Assembly (NCBI GenBank): GCA_937858255.1
Contig: CALLZQ010000399.1
Span: 1 to 5,474, forward strand
Reading direction: 5' to 3'
DNA from: an uncultured Tabrizicola sp.
Lineage (GTDB): Bacteria; Pseudomonadota; Alphaproteobacteria; Rhodobacterales; Rhodobacteraceae
DNA: 5,474 bases
Below, one piece after another: positions 1 through 5,474 of the stretch. Numbering within the stretch: the first letter of the stretch is position 1; each line of letters begins with the position of its first letter. A program made the position numbers and the translations under genes. Below the pieces are notes generated by a model. It did not search any database, was not told where the DNA came from, and was given only the letters and a program-made list of their open reading frames with translations.

Positions 1-498
1 GCGGCTGCCCTTCTGGTGCAAGGCAAGGCTGCCCATTACGTCATGGGTAACTTCGCCGTTGGCGTCTTCAAGGAAGGCGGCAGGACCAACGACAACCTCG
101 GCTTCATGGTCTTCCCGGAAATCACGCCCGGCCTGCCGCGCGCCGAAGAGGCCCCGACCGACACGATCCACATTCCGGCTGGTGCCAAGAACGTTGACGA
201 TGCGAAGAAATTCCTCGCCTTCGTGGCCTCGGCAGATGCCCAGACCAAGCTGAACGCGGCCATCGGCCAGTTGCCCACCAACAAGAACTCGACCGTTGCC
301 GCCGATGACCCGTTCATCTCGGCCGGTTTCGCCAGCCTGTCGAACGCCTATGCGCTGGCCCAGTTCTTCGACCGTGACGCACCTGCCGAAATGGCCAAGG
401 TCGGCATGGAAGGCTTCCAGGAGTTCATGGTCAAGCCGGATAATCTGGATGCCATCCTCGAGCGTCTCGAGAAGGCCCGTCAGAAGATCTACAAGTGA
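1..498 (+). CDS. CUT1-type sugar ABC transporter substrate-binding protein, C-terminal part (5' truncated)
   Basis: This is the last 165 residues of a periplasmic solute-binding protein that would capture a sugar and hand it to the two permeases downstream. The frame is open from base 1 and ends at TGA 496-498; the GTG at 16 is an internal valine, not a start. Visible family signs are a segment reading GKAAHYVMGNF near the start (the 'maximum use of the binding pocket' region typical of family 1 binding proteins), then a GFMVFPEI strand, an IPAGAKN segment followed by a helix with AKKFLAFVASADAQ, and a GQLPTNK turn. Family 1 proteins are usually about 400-430 residues, so about 60% of the gene, including the signal peptide, is missing. 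The substrate cannot be read from this part; an alpha-galactoside is inferred from the GH36 gene in the same cluster. Confidence is high for the family and modest for the substrate. Confidence 0.9.
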   Translation, partial: AAALLVQGKAAHYVMGNFAVGVFKEGGRTNDNLGFMVFPEITPGLPRAEEAPTDTIHIPAGAKNVDDAKKFLAFVASADAQTKLNAAIGQLPTNKNSTVAADDPFISAGFASLSNAYALAQFFDRDAPAEMAKVGMEGFQEFMVKPDNLDAILERLEKARQKIYK

Positions 499-508
499 TC
501 TGACATCC

Positions 509-544
509 GCCGGGGCGGCACCCTCCCGTCGCCCCGGCTCTTTT
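509..544 (+). terminator. Terminator-like GC hairpin after the binding-protein gene
   Basis: A perfect 9-bp inverted repeat, GCCGGGGCG (509-517) with CGCCCCGGC (530-538), can be extended by one G-U pair. It has a loop of 10-12 bases and is followed by TCTTTT (539-544). It starts 10 bases after the stop codon. This is the shape of an intrinsic terminator with a short U tract. In sugar ABC operons such a site usually lets the binding protein be made in excess over the permeases, by partial termination or by protecting the upstream mRNA end from decay. Complete termination is unlikely, because the next gene follows closely with no promoter I can recognise. Confidence 0.7.
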
Positions 545-581
545 GCCCCGCGTGCGCCCGTCGCAGGTGCCGCGGGGCTTT
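545..581 (+). terminator. Second tandem terminator-like hairpin
   Basis: GCCCCGCG (545-552) pairs perfectly with CGCGGGGC (571-578), leaving an 18-base loop that can hold a small GCG/CGC stem (554-556 with 562-564). TTT follows at 579-581. The U tract is weak, so on its own it may be a pause or an mRNA-stability structure rather than a true terminator. It begins directly after the T run of the first hairpin, giving two GC stems in tandem. Confidence 0.5.
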
Positions 582-604
582 GGTTCCCGCCTTTCGCAAA
601 GCCC
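575..604 (+). promoter_or_regulatory. Alternative hairpin that excludes the second stem, just before a ribosome binding site
   Basis: GGGCTTTG (575-582) pairs perfectly over 8 bp with CAAAGCCC (597-604), with a 14-base loop. Its left arm shares bases 575-578 with the right arm of the preceding hairpin, so the two cannot form together. It ends 2 bases before the Shine-Dalgarno sequence of the MalF-like gene. The geometry resembles an antiterminator or a translation-affecting fold, but no ligand or leader peptide is seen. GC-rich DNA yields such pairings by chance, so function is inferred only. Confidence 0.35.
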
Positions 605-606
605 AC

Positions 607-613
607 AGAAGGA
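607..613 (+). promoter_or_regulatory. Ribosome binding site of the MalF-like permease
   Basis: AGAAGGA lies 7 bases before ATG 621. It fixes the start there rather than at the in-frame upstream start at 543, which would add 26 residues encoded by the hairpin region. This strong site suggests the permease is translated independently and not by coupling to the binding-protein gene 122 bases upstream. Confidence 0.8.
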
Positions 614-620
614 TTGCGCC

Positions 621-1508
621 ATGTCCTCAGCGTGGAAAGCCCATCAGAGACGACTTGCCCCCTGGCTGTTTCTGGCCCCGGGCATCCTGATGTTCCTGGT
701 CTATGTGATCATCCCGATCTTTCAGTCGATGTGGATCAGCTTTTACGACTGGGACGGTCTGGGTCAGGCGCAGTGGATCGGCACGGAAAACTATGTCGAA
801 CTGATCGACGACGATGCCTTCTACACCTCGCTGAAAAACAACGTTCTCTGGCTGGTTCTCTATATGTTGGCCGTGCCGGCGGGTTTGCTGATCGCGATCT
901 TTCTCAACCAGACCATTCCGGGCATGCGGCTATACAAGTCATTGTTCTTCTTTCCCTTCGTCATCAGCCAAGTTGTCGTGGGCCTGATCTTTTCCTGGTT
1001 CTATGCCCCCGGCTTCGGCCTGCTTTACGGCATCATCGAGAGCCTCACGGGCACCGGCGTCGCCATTCTGGCCGATGATCGCTATGTCACCTATGGCATC
1101 ATCGCCGCGGGGCTTTGGCCGCAGATCGCCTATGTGATGATCCTGTATCTGACCGGCCTGAACAATGTCGCCCCCGATCAGGTCGAGGCGGCGCGGCTGG
1201 ACGGTGCAAAGGGCTGGAAGATGTTGTGGTACGTCATCCTGCCGCAACTGCGCCCGGCCACCTTTATTGCCGTGGTCGTCACGGTCATCGGCGCCCTGCG
1301 CAGCTTTGACCTTGTGTCGGTGATGACCGACGGCGGGCCCTATGGGTCATCGCGGGTGCTGTCCTTCTATATGTATGAGCAGGCGCTGTCGGAATATGGC
1401 TATCGCATGGGCTATGGCGCCGCGATTGCCGTTGTTCTTTTCGCCATCATGATGGTCTTCATCTCGGGCTTCATCTGGAAGATGTGGCGCGACGAAACGG
1501 AGCGTTAA
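621..1508 (+). CDS. Sugar ABC transporter permease, MalF-like (CUT1)
   Basis: A 295-residue inner-membrane subunit that would form half of the sugar channel with the next gene's product. Six membrane segments can be read: about residues 15-36 (after RRLAPWLFLAPG, a hallmark N-terminus), 72-95, 105-130, 158-178, 214-232 and 264-288. The cytoplasmic EAA loop, which docks on the ATPase, reads EAARLDGAKGWKMLWYVILP from E189, with the conserved Gly at 195 and the trailing LP. Length and short N-terminus match ordinary six-segment CUT1 permeases, not the longer E. coli MalF. The start is set by the AGAAGGA site. It is separated from the binding-protein gene by the hairpin region and from the MalG-like gene by 3 bases. 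Alpha-galactoside specificity is inferred from neighbours and could be another sugar. Confidence 0.94.
   Translation: MSSAWKAHQRRLAPWLFLAPGILMFLVYVIIPIFQSMWISFYDWDGLGQAQWIGTENYVELIDDDAFYTSLKNNVLWLVLYMLAVPAGLLIAIFLNQTIPGMRLYKSLFFFPFVISQVVVGLIFSWFYAPGFGLLYGIIESLTGTGVAILADDRYVTYGIIAAGLWPQIAYVMILYLTGLNNVAPDQVEAARLDGAKGWKMLWYVILPQLRPATFIAVVVTVIGALRSFDLVSVMTDGGPYGSSRVLSFYMYEQALSEYGYRMGYGAAIAVVLFAIMMVFISGFIWKMWRDETER
1499..1502 (+). promoter_or_regulatory. Ribosome binding site of the MalG-like permease
   Basis: GGAG lies within the last codons of the MalF-like gene, 9 bases before ATG 1512. It supports that start and suggests that ribosomes finishing the first permease reload directly for the second, giving similar amounts of the two subunits. 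Confidence 0.6.
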
Positions 1509-1511
1509 GCC

Positions 1512-2357
1512 ATGTTCCCACGTCCCGTCGAGCAACTCTCGCCCGGCATGCAAATGGCTTACAAGCTGGCTGTGCCGGTTGCCCTGTTCCTGTGGCTTTT
1601 GCCTTTGCTGGGCGTGGCTGTCACCTCTGTGCGTCCGGCCTCGGATCTGGCGCAGGGCAATTACTTTGGCATGCCCTCGGGTCTGGCCTTCGAGAATTAC
1701 GCGCTGGTGTTTCAGAACACCCCGATGCTGCAATACATCCTGAATTCGTTCTGGGTGACGATCCCCACGGTGATCGGCGCGGTGGCCCTGTCCTGCCTGA
1801 CTGGGTTCGCTCTGGCGATCTACAAATTCCCGTCGAACCTGATCATCTTCTTCATGTTCGTTGCGGGCAATTTCGTGCCCTTCCAGATCCTGATGGTGCC
1901 GGTGCGCGACATGACCCTGCAACTGGGGATGTATAACACCTGGTACGGGCTGGCGCTGTTCCACATCGCCTTTCAGTCCGGGTTCTGTACGCTTTTCATG
2001 CGCAACTTCATCAAGTCGCTGCCGTTTGAGCTGATCGAGGCCGCGCGGGTCGAAGGCGTCGCGGAATGGCGCATCTTCTGGTACATCGTGATCCCGCTGA
2101 TGCGCCCTGCCATCGCCGCGCTTTCAGTGCTGGTATTCACCTTCATCTGGAACGATTTCTTCTGGGCCACGGTCCTGACCAACAGCCCCGAAACCCAGCC
2201 GGTCACGGCGGGCCTGTCATCGCTGAATGGCCAGTGGATCGCGCAATGGCATCTGGTTTCGGCCGGGTCGATCCTTGCGGCGCTGCCCCCGGTGGCAATG
2301 TTCTTCCTGATGCAGAAACACTTTATCGCCGGTCTGACCCTTGGGGCGGTGAAATGA
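1512..2357 (+). CDS. Sugar ABC transporter permease, MalG-like (CUT1)
   Basis: A 281-residue inner-membrane protein, the second half of the importer channel. Membrane segments are seen at about residues 15-38, 76-100, 113-134, 145-166, 199-220 and 247-270. The EAA loop that contacts the ATPase starts at E176 (EAARVEGVAEWRIFWYIVIP), with Gly182 in the conserved place. The FTFIWNDFFWA stretch in segment 5 and the C-terminal GLTLGAVK are typical of the MalG branch. Its TGA overlaps the ATG of the alpha-galactosidase gene (ATGA, 2354-2357), which points to translational coupling between uptake and hydrolysis. No nucleotide-binding subunit gene is found in the window, so the importer needs an ATPase encoded elsewhere (MsiK/UgpC type). 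Confidence 0.94.
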   Translation: MFPRPVEQLSPGMQMAYKLAVPVALFLWLLPLLGVAVTSVRPASDLAQGNYFGMPSGLAFENYALVFQNTPMLQYILNSFWVTIPTVIGAVALSCLTGFALAIYKFPSNLIIFFMFVAGNFVPFQILMVPVRDMTLQLGMYNTWYGLALFHIAFQSGFCTLFMRNFIKSLPFELIEAARVEGVAEWRIFWYIVIPLMRPAIAALSVLVFTFIWNDFFWATVLTNSPETQPVTAGLSSLNGQWIAQWHLVSAGSILAALPPVAMFFLMQKHFIAGLTLGAVK

Positions 2358-2605
2358 GCCGATCCTGGCGCTTTGATACCCCCTCGCAGACCCTTGCCCT
2401 GCATTCCGATGGGGCCGTGCCCCGCGTCACCTATTGGGGGCCGGCACTACCTGCGGGCGAAGACCTTGCCCAGCTTGCCCGCCTGTCTGTGCAGGATGTG
2501 ACCGGCGGCATGATTGACCGCCTGCCGGACCTGACGCTCTGCCCGCTGGCGCGCGACAGCTTTCCCGGCCAGCCCGGTCTGATCGCCTATCGGGGCGGTG
2601 AAATG
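2343..2605 (+). repeat. 14-base direct repeat around the true and a possible internal start of the GH36 gene
   Basis: GGGGCGGTGAAATG occurs at 2343-2356, where its ATG is the GH36 start, and again exactly at 2592-2605, where its ATG is the in-frame Met84. The two copies are 249 bases apart; the span given covers both copies and the unique sequence between them. The second copy encodes RGGEM within the beta-sandwich domain. Coincidence in GC-rich coding DNA is the simplest explanation. Confidence 0.45.
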
Positions 2606-4408
2606 CTGCACCCCGACCTGCGCCTGTTCGCGGCGGATGATCACCATATCACCGTCCGGGATGAGGCTTTGGGGATCGGCCTTTTGTTCACCTTTGAAAC
2701 CGAAGGTGACATCATCAGCGCCCGCACTGTGCTGGAGGCGGATGAGCCGATCACCCTGCATTGGCTGTCCGCCCCGGTGATCCCCGGCCCGCAATCGGGT
2801 AATATCCTTGATTTCTCGGGCCGCTGGATTGGTGAGTTTCAACCCATCCGCAACGCATGGACCCCCGGCCTGCGATTGCGAGAGGCGACAGGCGGTCGTT
2901 CGGGCCATGAACATCCGCCCTTTGCGATTTTCTCCGATACCGGCACTACCAACACGCGCGGGTCCGCTGCTGCCATGCATTACGCCTGGCCCGGCGGGCA
3001 TCGGATGCAGGCCGAGGAACTGCCCGATGGTCGCCGCCAGATCCAATGGGGCCATGCGGCAGGAACCCAAGGCACGGGCACAAGGCTTGAATGCGCCGAC
3101 CTGCTGCTGACCCGGGCGGATGCGGGCCTGAACGGTTGCGCCACCGCGTTCCAGCGCCATATCCGCGACCGCGTCGTCACTTGGCCCAACCCCGCCCGCC
3201 CGCGCCCGGTGCATTACAACTGCTGGGAAGCGGTCTATTTCGATCACGACCTTGCCACGCTGAAAGACATCGCCACCCGCGCCGCTGCCCTTGGGGCGGA
3301 ACGCTTCGTGCTGGATGACGGTTGGTTCGGGCGGCGTGATGACGACACCTCGTCGCTGGGTGACTGGGTGATCGACCGCACCAAATGGCCCGATGGCTTT
3401 GCCCCGCTGATCGACCATATTCACAAGCTGGGGATGACCTTTGGCCTGTGGTTCGAACCCGAAATGGTCAATCGCAACAGTGATCTGGCCCGCGCCCATC
3501 CTGACTGGATTCTGGGGCCGGATAATCAGGTCGAGGGCCGTCAGCAGCGCGTGTTGAACATGGCGCTGCCTGAGGTGCGCGACTATTTGTTCGGCCAGAT
3601 CAGCACGATCCTCTCGACCCATGACATCGATTATATCAAATGGGATCATAACCGCCTGCTGCCCATCGCCGATGCCGCGCAGGCGCACGGCACGCTGGAG
3701 CTGATGGCCCGCCTGCGGCAGGCGCCCCCCGCTGTCGAAATCGCAAGCTGCGCCCCCGGCGGGGGGCGGATTGATGCGGGCATCCTGCGCCATACCCATC
3801 GCGTCTGGCTCTCTGACAGCAACGACGCGCTGGAACGCCTGCGCATCCAGCATGACGCCGCGCTTTTCCTGCCCGCTGCCATTACCGGCAGCCATGTCGG
3901 CCCGCGCACCTGCCACACCTCGGGCCGGGTGATCGACATCCGCATGCGGGCCTGGGTCGCGGCGCAGCGCCATATGGGCTTTGAAATGGACCCGCGCGAA
4001 CTGACCGAGGACGAGGCCGGGGTGCTGACCCGCGTTACCGCGTGGTGGAAGGCCAACCGCCACTGGACCATGAGTGCCGATATCCTGCGGCTGGACAGTG
4101 AAGACCCGGCGATCATCGCCGAGCAGCAGATGGCCCGGGATGGTCGCCGCTTTGCGGCCTTTGTCGGGCGGGCGGTTGCCTCGGGCCAAATCCTGCCGCG
4201 CCCCTTGCGACTGGCGGGGCTGGACCCGGCGGCCCGCTATCGGGTCCGGCTGGTCAATGCCGAGGATGCGAAACGCCTGTCGCGCGGCAAACCCGCCTTG
4301 AAGGAGGGTCCGCAAGAGGCTAGCGGAACATGGCTCATGCAGCAGGGCCTGACCCTGCCGTGGAGCTTTCCGGAAACCATCTGGGTTGTCGAAGGAGAAC
4401 GCCTGTGA
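2354..4408 (+). CDS. Alpha-galactosidase, glycoside hydrolase family 36
   Basis: A 684-residue enzyme expected to hydrolyse terminal alpha-1,6-galactose from melibiose or raffinose-type sugars with retention of configuration. The N-terminal beta-sandwich domain covers about residues 1-280, the catalytic TIM barrel about 285-600, and a small C-terminal beta domain the rest. Visible GH36 motifs are NCWEAVYF (289-296), LDDGWFG (320-326), KWDHNR with the expected nucleophile Asp431, SCAPGGGRID (465-474), WLSDSNDA with the expected acid/base Asp488, and GSHVGP (512-517). There is no signal peptide, so it should act in the cytoplasm on imported sugar. Length fits the shorter proteobacterial GH36 enzymes. 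The ATG lies in the ATGA overlap with the MalG-like gene; only a weak GGGGCGG precedes it, so coupling is likely. Pro468 stands where Ser or Gly is more common in the CxxGGGR motif. The family is secure; the exact natural substrate is inferred. Confidence 0.95.
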   Translation: MSRSWRFDTPSQTLALHSDGAVPRVTYWGPALPAGEDLAQLARLSVQDVTGGMIDRLPDLTLCPLARDSFPGQPGLIAYRGGEMLHPDLRLFAADDHHITVRDEALGIGLLFTFETEGDIISARTVLEADEPITLHWLSAPVIPGPQSGNILDFSGRWIGEFQPIRNAWTPGLRLREATGGRSGHEHPPFAIFSDTGTTNTRGSAAAMHYAWPGGHRMQAEELPDGRRQIQWGHAAGTQGTGTRLECADLLLTRADAGLNGCATAFQRHIRDRVVTWPNPARPRPVHYNCWEAVYFDHDLATLKDIATRAAALGAERFVLDDGWFGRRDDDTSSLGDWVIDRTKWPDGFAPLIDHIHKLGMTFGLWFEPEMVNRNSDLARAHPDWILGPDNQVEGRQQRVLNMALPEVRDYLFGQISTILSTHDIDYIKWDHNRLLPIADAAQAHGTLELMARLRQAPPAVEIASCAPGGGRIDAGILRHTHRVWLSDSNDALERLRIQHDAALFLPAAITGSHVGPRTCHTSGRVIDIRMRAWVAAQRHMGFEMDPRELTEDEAGVLTRVTAWWKANRHWTMSADILRLDSEDPAIIAEQQMARDGRRFAAFVGRAVASGQILPRPLRLAGLDPAARYRVRLVNAEDAKRLSRGKPALKEGPQEASGTWLMQQGLTLPWSFPETIWVVEGERL
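4391..4397 (+). promoter_or_regulatory. Ribosome binding site that fixes the GTG start of dgoK
   Basis: GAAGGAG inside the end of the alpha-galactosidase gene lies 7 bases before GTG 4405. It supports this GTG over the in-frame ATG at 4330, which would overlap the upstream gene by about 80 bases and add 25 residues unlike the kinase family's N-terminus. Confidence 0.8.
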
Positions 4409-5313
4409 CCAAGCCCATCCGCCCGGACTGGGTCGCCGTTGACTGGGGTACCAGCAATCTGCGGGTCTGGGCCATGGGAAGCGACCGTATCCTTGCCGAA
4501 GCCGCTTCGGACGAGGGGATGGGGGGCCTTGTCTCTTCGGGGTTCGAACCTGCCCTTCTGCGCCTGATCTCTCCGTGGCTGGGCGATGGCCCGGTTCCCG
4601 TCATTGCCTGTGGCATGGTCGGCAGCCGTCAGGGCTGGCATGAGGCGCCCTATCGCCCCGTCCCCTGTACACCGGTTGAGCCGGGCGCGCTGGTTACGGT
4701 TCCCACCCGCGACCCGCGCATTCAGGTCCGCATCGGGCCGGGCCTGAAACAGCCTTCCCCTGCCGATGTGATGCGCGGTGAGGAAACCCAGATTGCCGGG
4801 GCCCTGGCCCTGACACCGAATTTCGATGGTGTTTTCTGCCTGCCCGGCACCCATTCCAAATGGGTACATGTCAGCGCGGGCGAGGTCGTCAGCTTTCAGA
4901 CCTTCATGACGGGCGAGATGTTCGCGCTCTTGTCCAGGCAATCGGTTCTGCGCCATGGCATGTTGGGCGATGGATGGGATGATGCTGCCTTTGACCAGGG
5001 CCTGTCCGAGGCGTTGTCCCGCCCCGAACGGCTGGGGGCAAAGCTGTTCTCGCTGCGGGCCGAGGGGTTGATTGCCGGGCTTGGCCCGGCTGCGGCCCGG
5101 GCGCGTCTGTCGGGCCTGTTGATCGGGGTGGAACTGGCCGCCGCCAAGCCCTATTGGTTGGGCCAGTCCGTCGCCCTGATTGGCGCCGACGCCCTGTCCC
5201 GCGCCTATGCCCGTGCCCTTGCGGCCCAAGGCGTCACCGCCCGCATCCTGCCGGGCCACGAATGTACCCTTGCCGGGCTGGCCAGCCTCGCCCGCCAAAC
5301 CGAGAAGACATAA
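4405..5313 (+). CDS. dgoK: 2-dehydro-3-deoxygalactonokinase
   Basis: A 302-residue cytoplasmic kinase predicted to phosphorylate 2-dehydro-3-deoxy-D-galactonate with ATP to the 6-phosphate, the next-to-last step of the De Ley-Doudoroff galactose route. The N-terminal phosphate-binding motif VDWGTSNLR (12-20) is characteristic of DgoK and of the wider sugar-kinase/actin fold. Other family blocks are CGMVGSRQGW, MRGEETQ (123-129), LPGTHSKWV (146-154), FQTFMTGEMFALL, and near the C-terminus GLLIGVELAAA and a VALIGADALS segment in the adenosine-binding region. Length is close to the usual ~290-330. The GTG start overlaps the TGA of the alpha-galactosidase gene (GTGA) and has a good Shine-Dalgarno; the TAA overlaps the dgoA start (TAATG). 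Its position beside an aldolase of the same pathway makes the galactonate assignment stronger than a generic sugar kinase. Confidence 0.93.
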   Translation: MTKPIRPDWVAVDWGTSNLRVWAMGSDRILAEAASDEGMGGLVSSGFEPALLRLISPWLGDGPVPVIACGMVGSRQGWHEAPYRPVPCTPVEPGALVTVPTRDPRIQVRIGPGLKQPSPADVMRGEETQIAGALALTPNFDGVFCLPGTHSKWVHVSAGEVVSFQTFMTGEMFALLSRQSVLRHGMLGDGWDDAAFDQGLSEALSRPERLGAKLFSLRAEGLIAGLGPAAARARLSGLLIGVELAAAKPYWLGQSVALIGADALSRAYARALAAQGVTARILPGHECTLAGLASLARQTEKT

Positions 5314-5474
5314 TGAGCCACCGCAACCTGATCGCCATTCTGCGCGGGATCACCCCGCCCGATGCCATTCCCGTCGCCCGCGCGCTGGTCGAGGCGGGGA
5401 AGACCCGGGTTGAGATGCCTCGTCACCCTCCACGCCCGAATCCCTCCCCAATCGCCCTTGCCGCCAAACTTGGA
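5313..5474 (+). CDS. dgoA: 2-dehydro-3-deoxy-6-phosphogalactonate aldolase, N-terminal part (3' truncated)
   Basis: The first 54 codons of a class I aldolase of the KDPG/KDPGal type, which splits 2-dehydro-3-deoxy-6-phosphogalactonate to pyruvate and glyceraldehyde 3-phosphate. The start reads RNLIAILRGITPPDAIPVA, with the family's AILRGIT strand, then ALVEAG and VEMP, where the Glu at residue 34 matches the conserved Glu of this fold. The family is normally a little over 200 residues, so about three quarters is missing, including the Schiff-base lysine. ATG 5313 overlaps the TAA of dgoK; a weak GAGAAG (5302-5307) precedes it. After residue 35 the reading (PRHPPRPNPSP) does not match the usual PLNSP-type loop, although the frame stays open and ends in a family-like IALAAKLG. 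Small indels or sequencing errors at a contig end are suspected. KDPG aldolase is the alternative, but dgoK beside it favours DgoA. Confidence 0.85.
   Translation, partial: MSHRNLIAILRGITPPDAIPVARALVEAGKTRVEMPRHPPRPNPSPIALAAKLG

Noticed and set aside
16..498. A complete 160-residue gene starting at GTG 16
   Set aside because: The frame stays open to base 1 with family-like residues before the GTG, and the content matches the C-terminal lobe of a much longer binding protein.
499..620. An internal promoter for the permease-hydrolase-kinase genes
   Set aside because: I looked for -35/-10 type sequences and found none convincing; the gap is GC-rich and filled by the inverted repeats. It cannot be excluded, because alphaproteobacterial promoters are poorly conserved.
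543..620. A longer MalF-like permease starting at 543
   Set aside because: The extra 26 residues are encoded by the hairpin region and precede the normal family N-terminus; the AGAAGGA site at 607-613 clearly supports ATG 621.
296..1078. A 260-codon + strand frame spanning the end of the binding-protein gene, the hairpin gap and the MalF-like gene
   Set aside because: It overlaps two well-supported genes in another frame, is Arg/Ser/Pro-rich, and runs straight through the terminator-like hairpin. It is a frame shadow.
1347..1964. A 205-codon - strand frame opposite the permease junction
   Set aside because: It is His/Gln/Arg-rich and crosses the boundary between two certain membrane-protein genes; no motif or ribosome binding site supports it.
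2447..4315. A 622-codon open frame on the - strand, entirely opposite the alpha-galactosidase gene
   Set aside because: It has no recognisable domain and is rich in Gln, Arg, Gly and His in the way antisense shadows of GC-rich genes are. The + strand carries a clear GH36 enzyme with all catalytic motifs. Long antisense frames are expected at this GC content.
4237..5298. A 353-codon open frame on the - strand opposite dgoK
   Set aside because: Low-complexity, Gly/Gln/Arg-rich reading with no family resemblance; dgoK on the + strand explains the coding signal.

Overview
The window is a GC-rich (roughly 60-65% by eye), fully single-stranded gene cluster. All six genes read on the + strand and are packed with almost no space between them. 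Codon use, protein style and gene content suggest an alphaproteobacterium, most likely of the Rhodobacterales/Paracoccus type or a rhizobium. That placement is inferred from recognised families, not from a marker gene.

Layout: (1) 1-498, the C-terminal part of a periplasmic sugar-binding protein of a CUT1-type ABC importer, whose 5' end is outside the window; (2) 499-620, a 122-base gap holding two tandem GC-rich terminator-like hairpins plus a third hairpin that excludes the second, followed by a good ribosome binding site; (3) 621-1508, a MalF-like permease; (4) 1512-2357, a MalG-like permease; (5) 2354-4408, a cytoplasmic family GH36 alpha-galactosidase; (6) 4405-5313, 2-dehydro-3-deoxygalactonokinase (dgoK); (7) 5313 to the window end, the start of 2-dehydro-3-deoxy-6-phosphogalactonate aldolase (dgoA), cut off after 54 codons. 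Junctions 4/5, 5/6 and 6/7 are stop/start overlaps (ATGA, GTGA, TAATG), and 3/4 are 3 bases apart, so everything from 621 onward looks like one translationally coupled transcription unit.

Reading of the pathway: the ABC importer would bring in an intact alpha-galactoside (raffinose or melibiose type). The GH36 enzyme, which has no signal peptide, would release galactose inside the cell. The last two genes are the final steps of the oxidative De Ley-Doudoroff galactose route: 2-dehydro-3-deoxygalactonate is phosphorylated, then split to pyruvate and glyceraldehyde 3-phosphate. The importer ATPase, galactose dehydrogenase, lactonase and galactonate dehydratase are not in the window; they must lie outside it or be shared. 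No regulator, transposon, CRISPR array, tRNA or rRNA is visible.

This is mostly a known kind of catabolic operon, and I see no wholly new system. The points most worth a second look are the hairpin architecture between the binding-protein and permease genes, and the last ~55 bases. There the aldolase reading departs from its family in a way that looks like small indels or poor sequence at a contig end.
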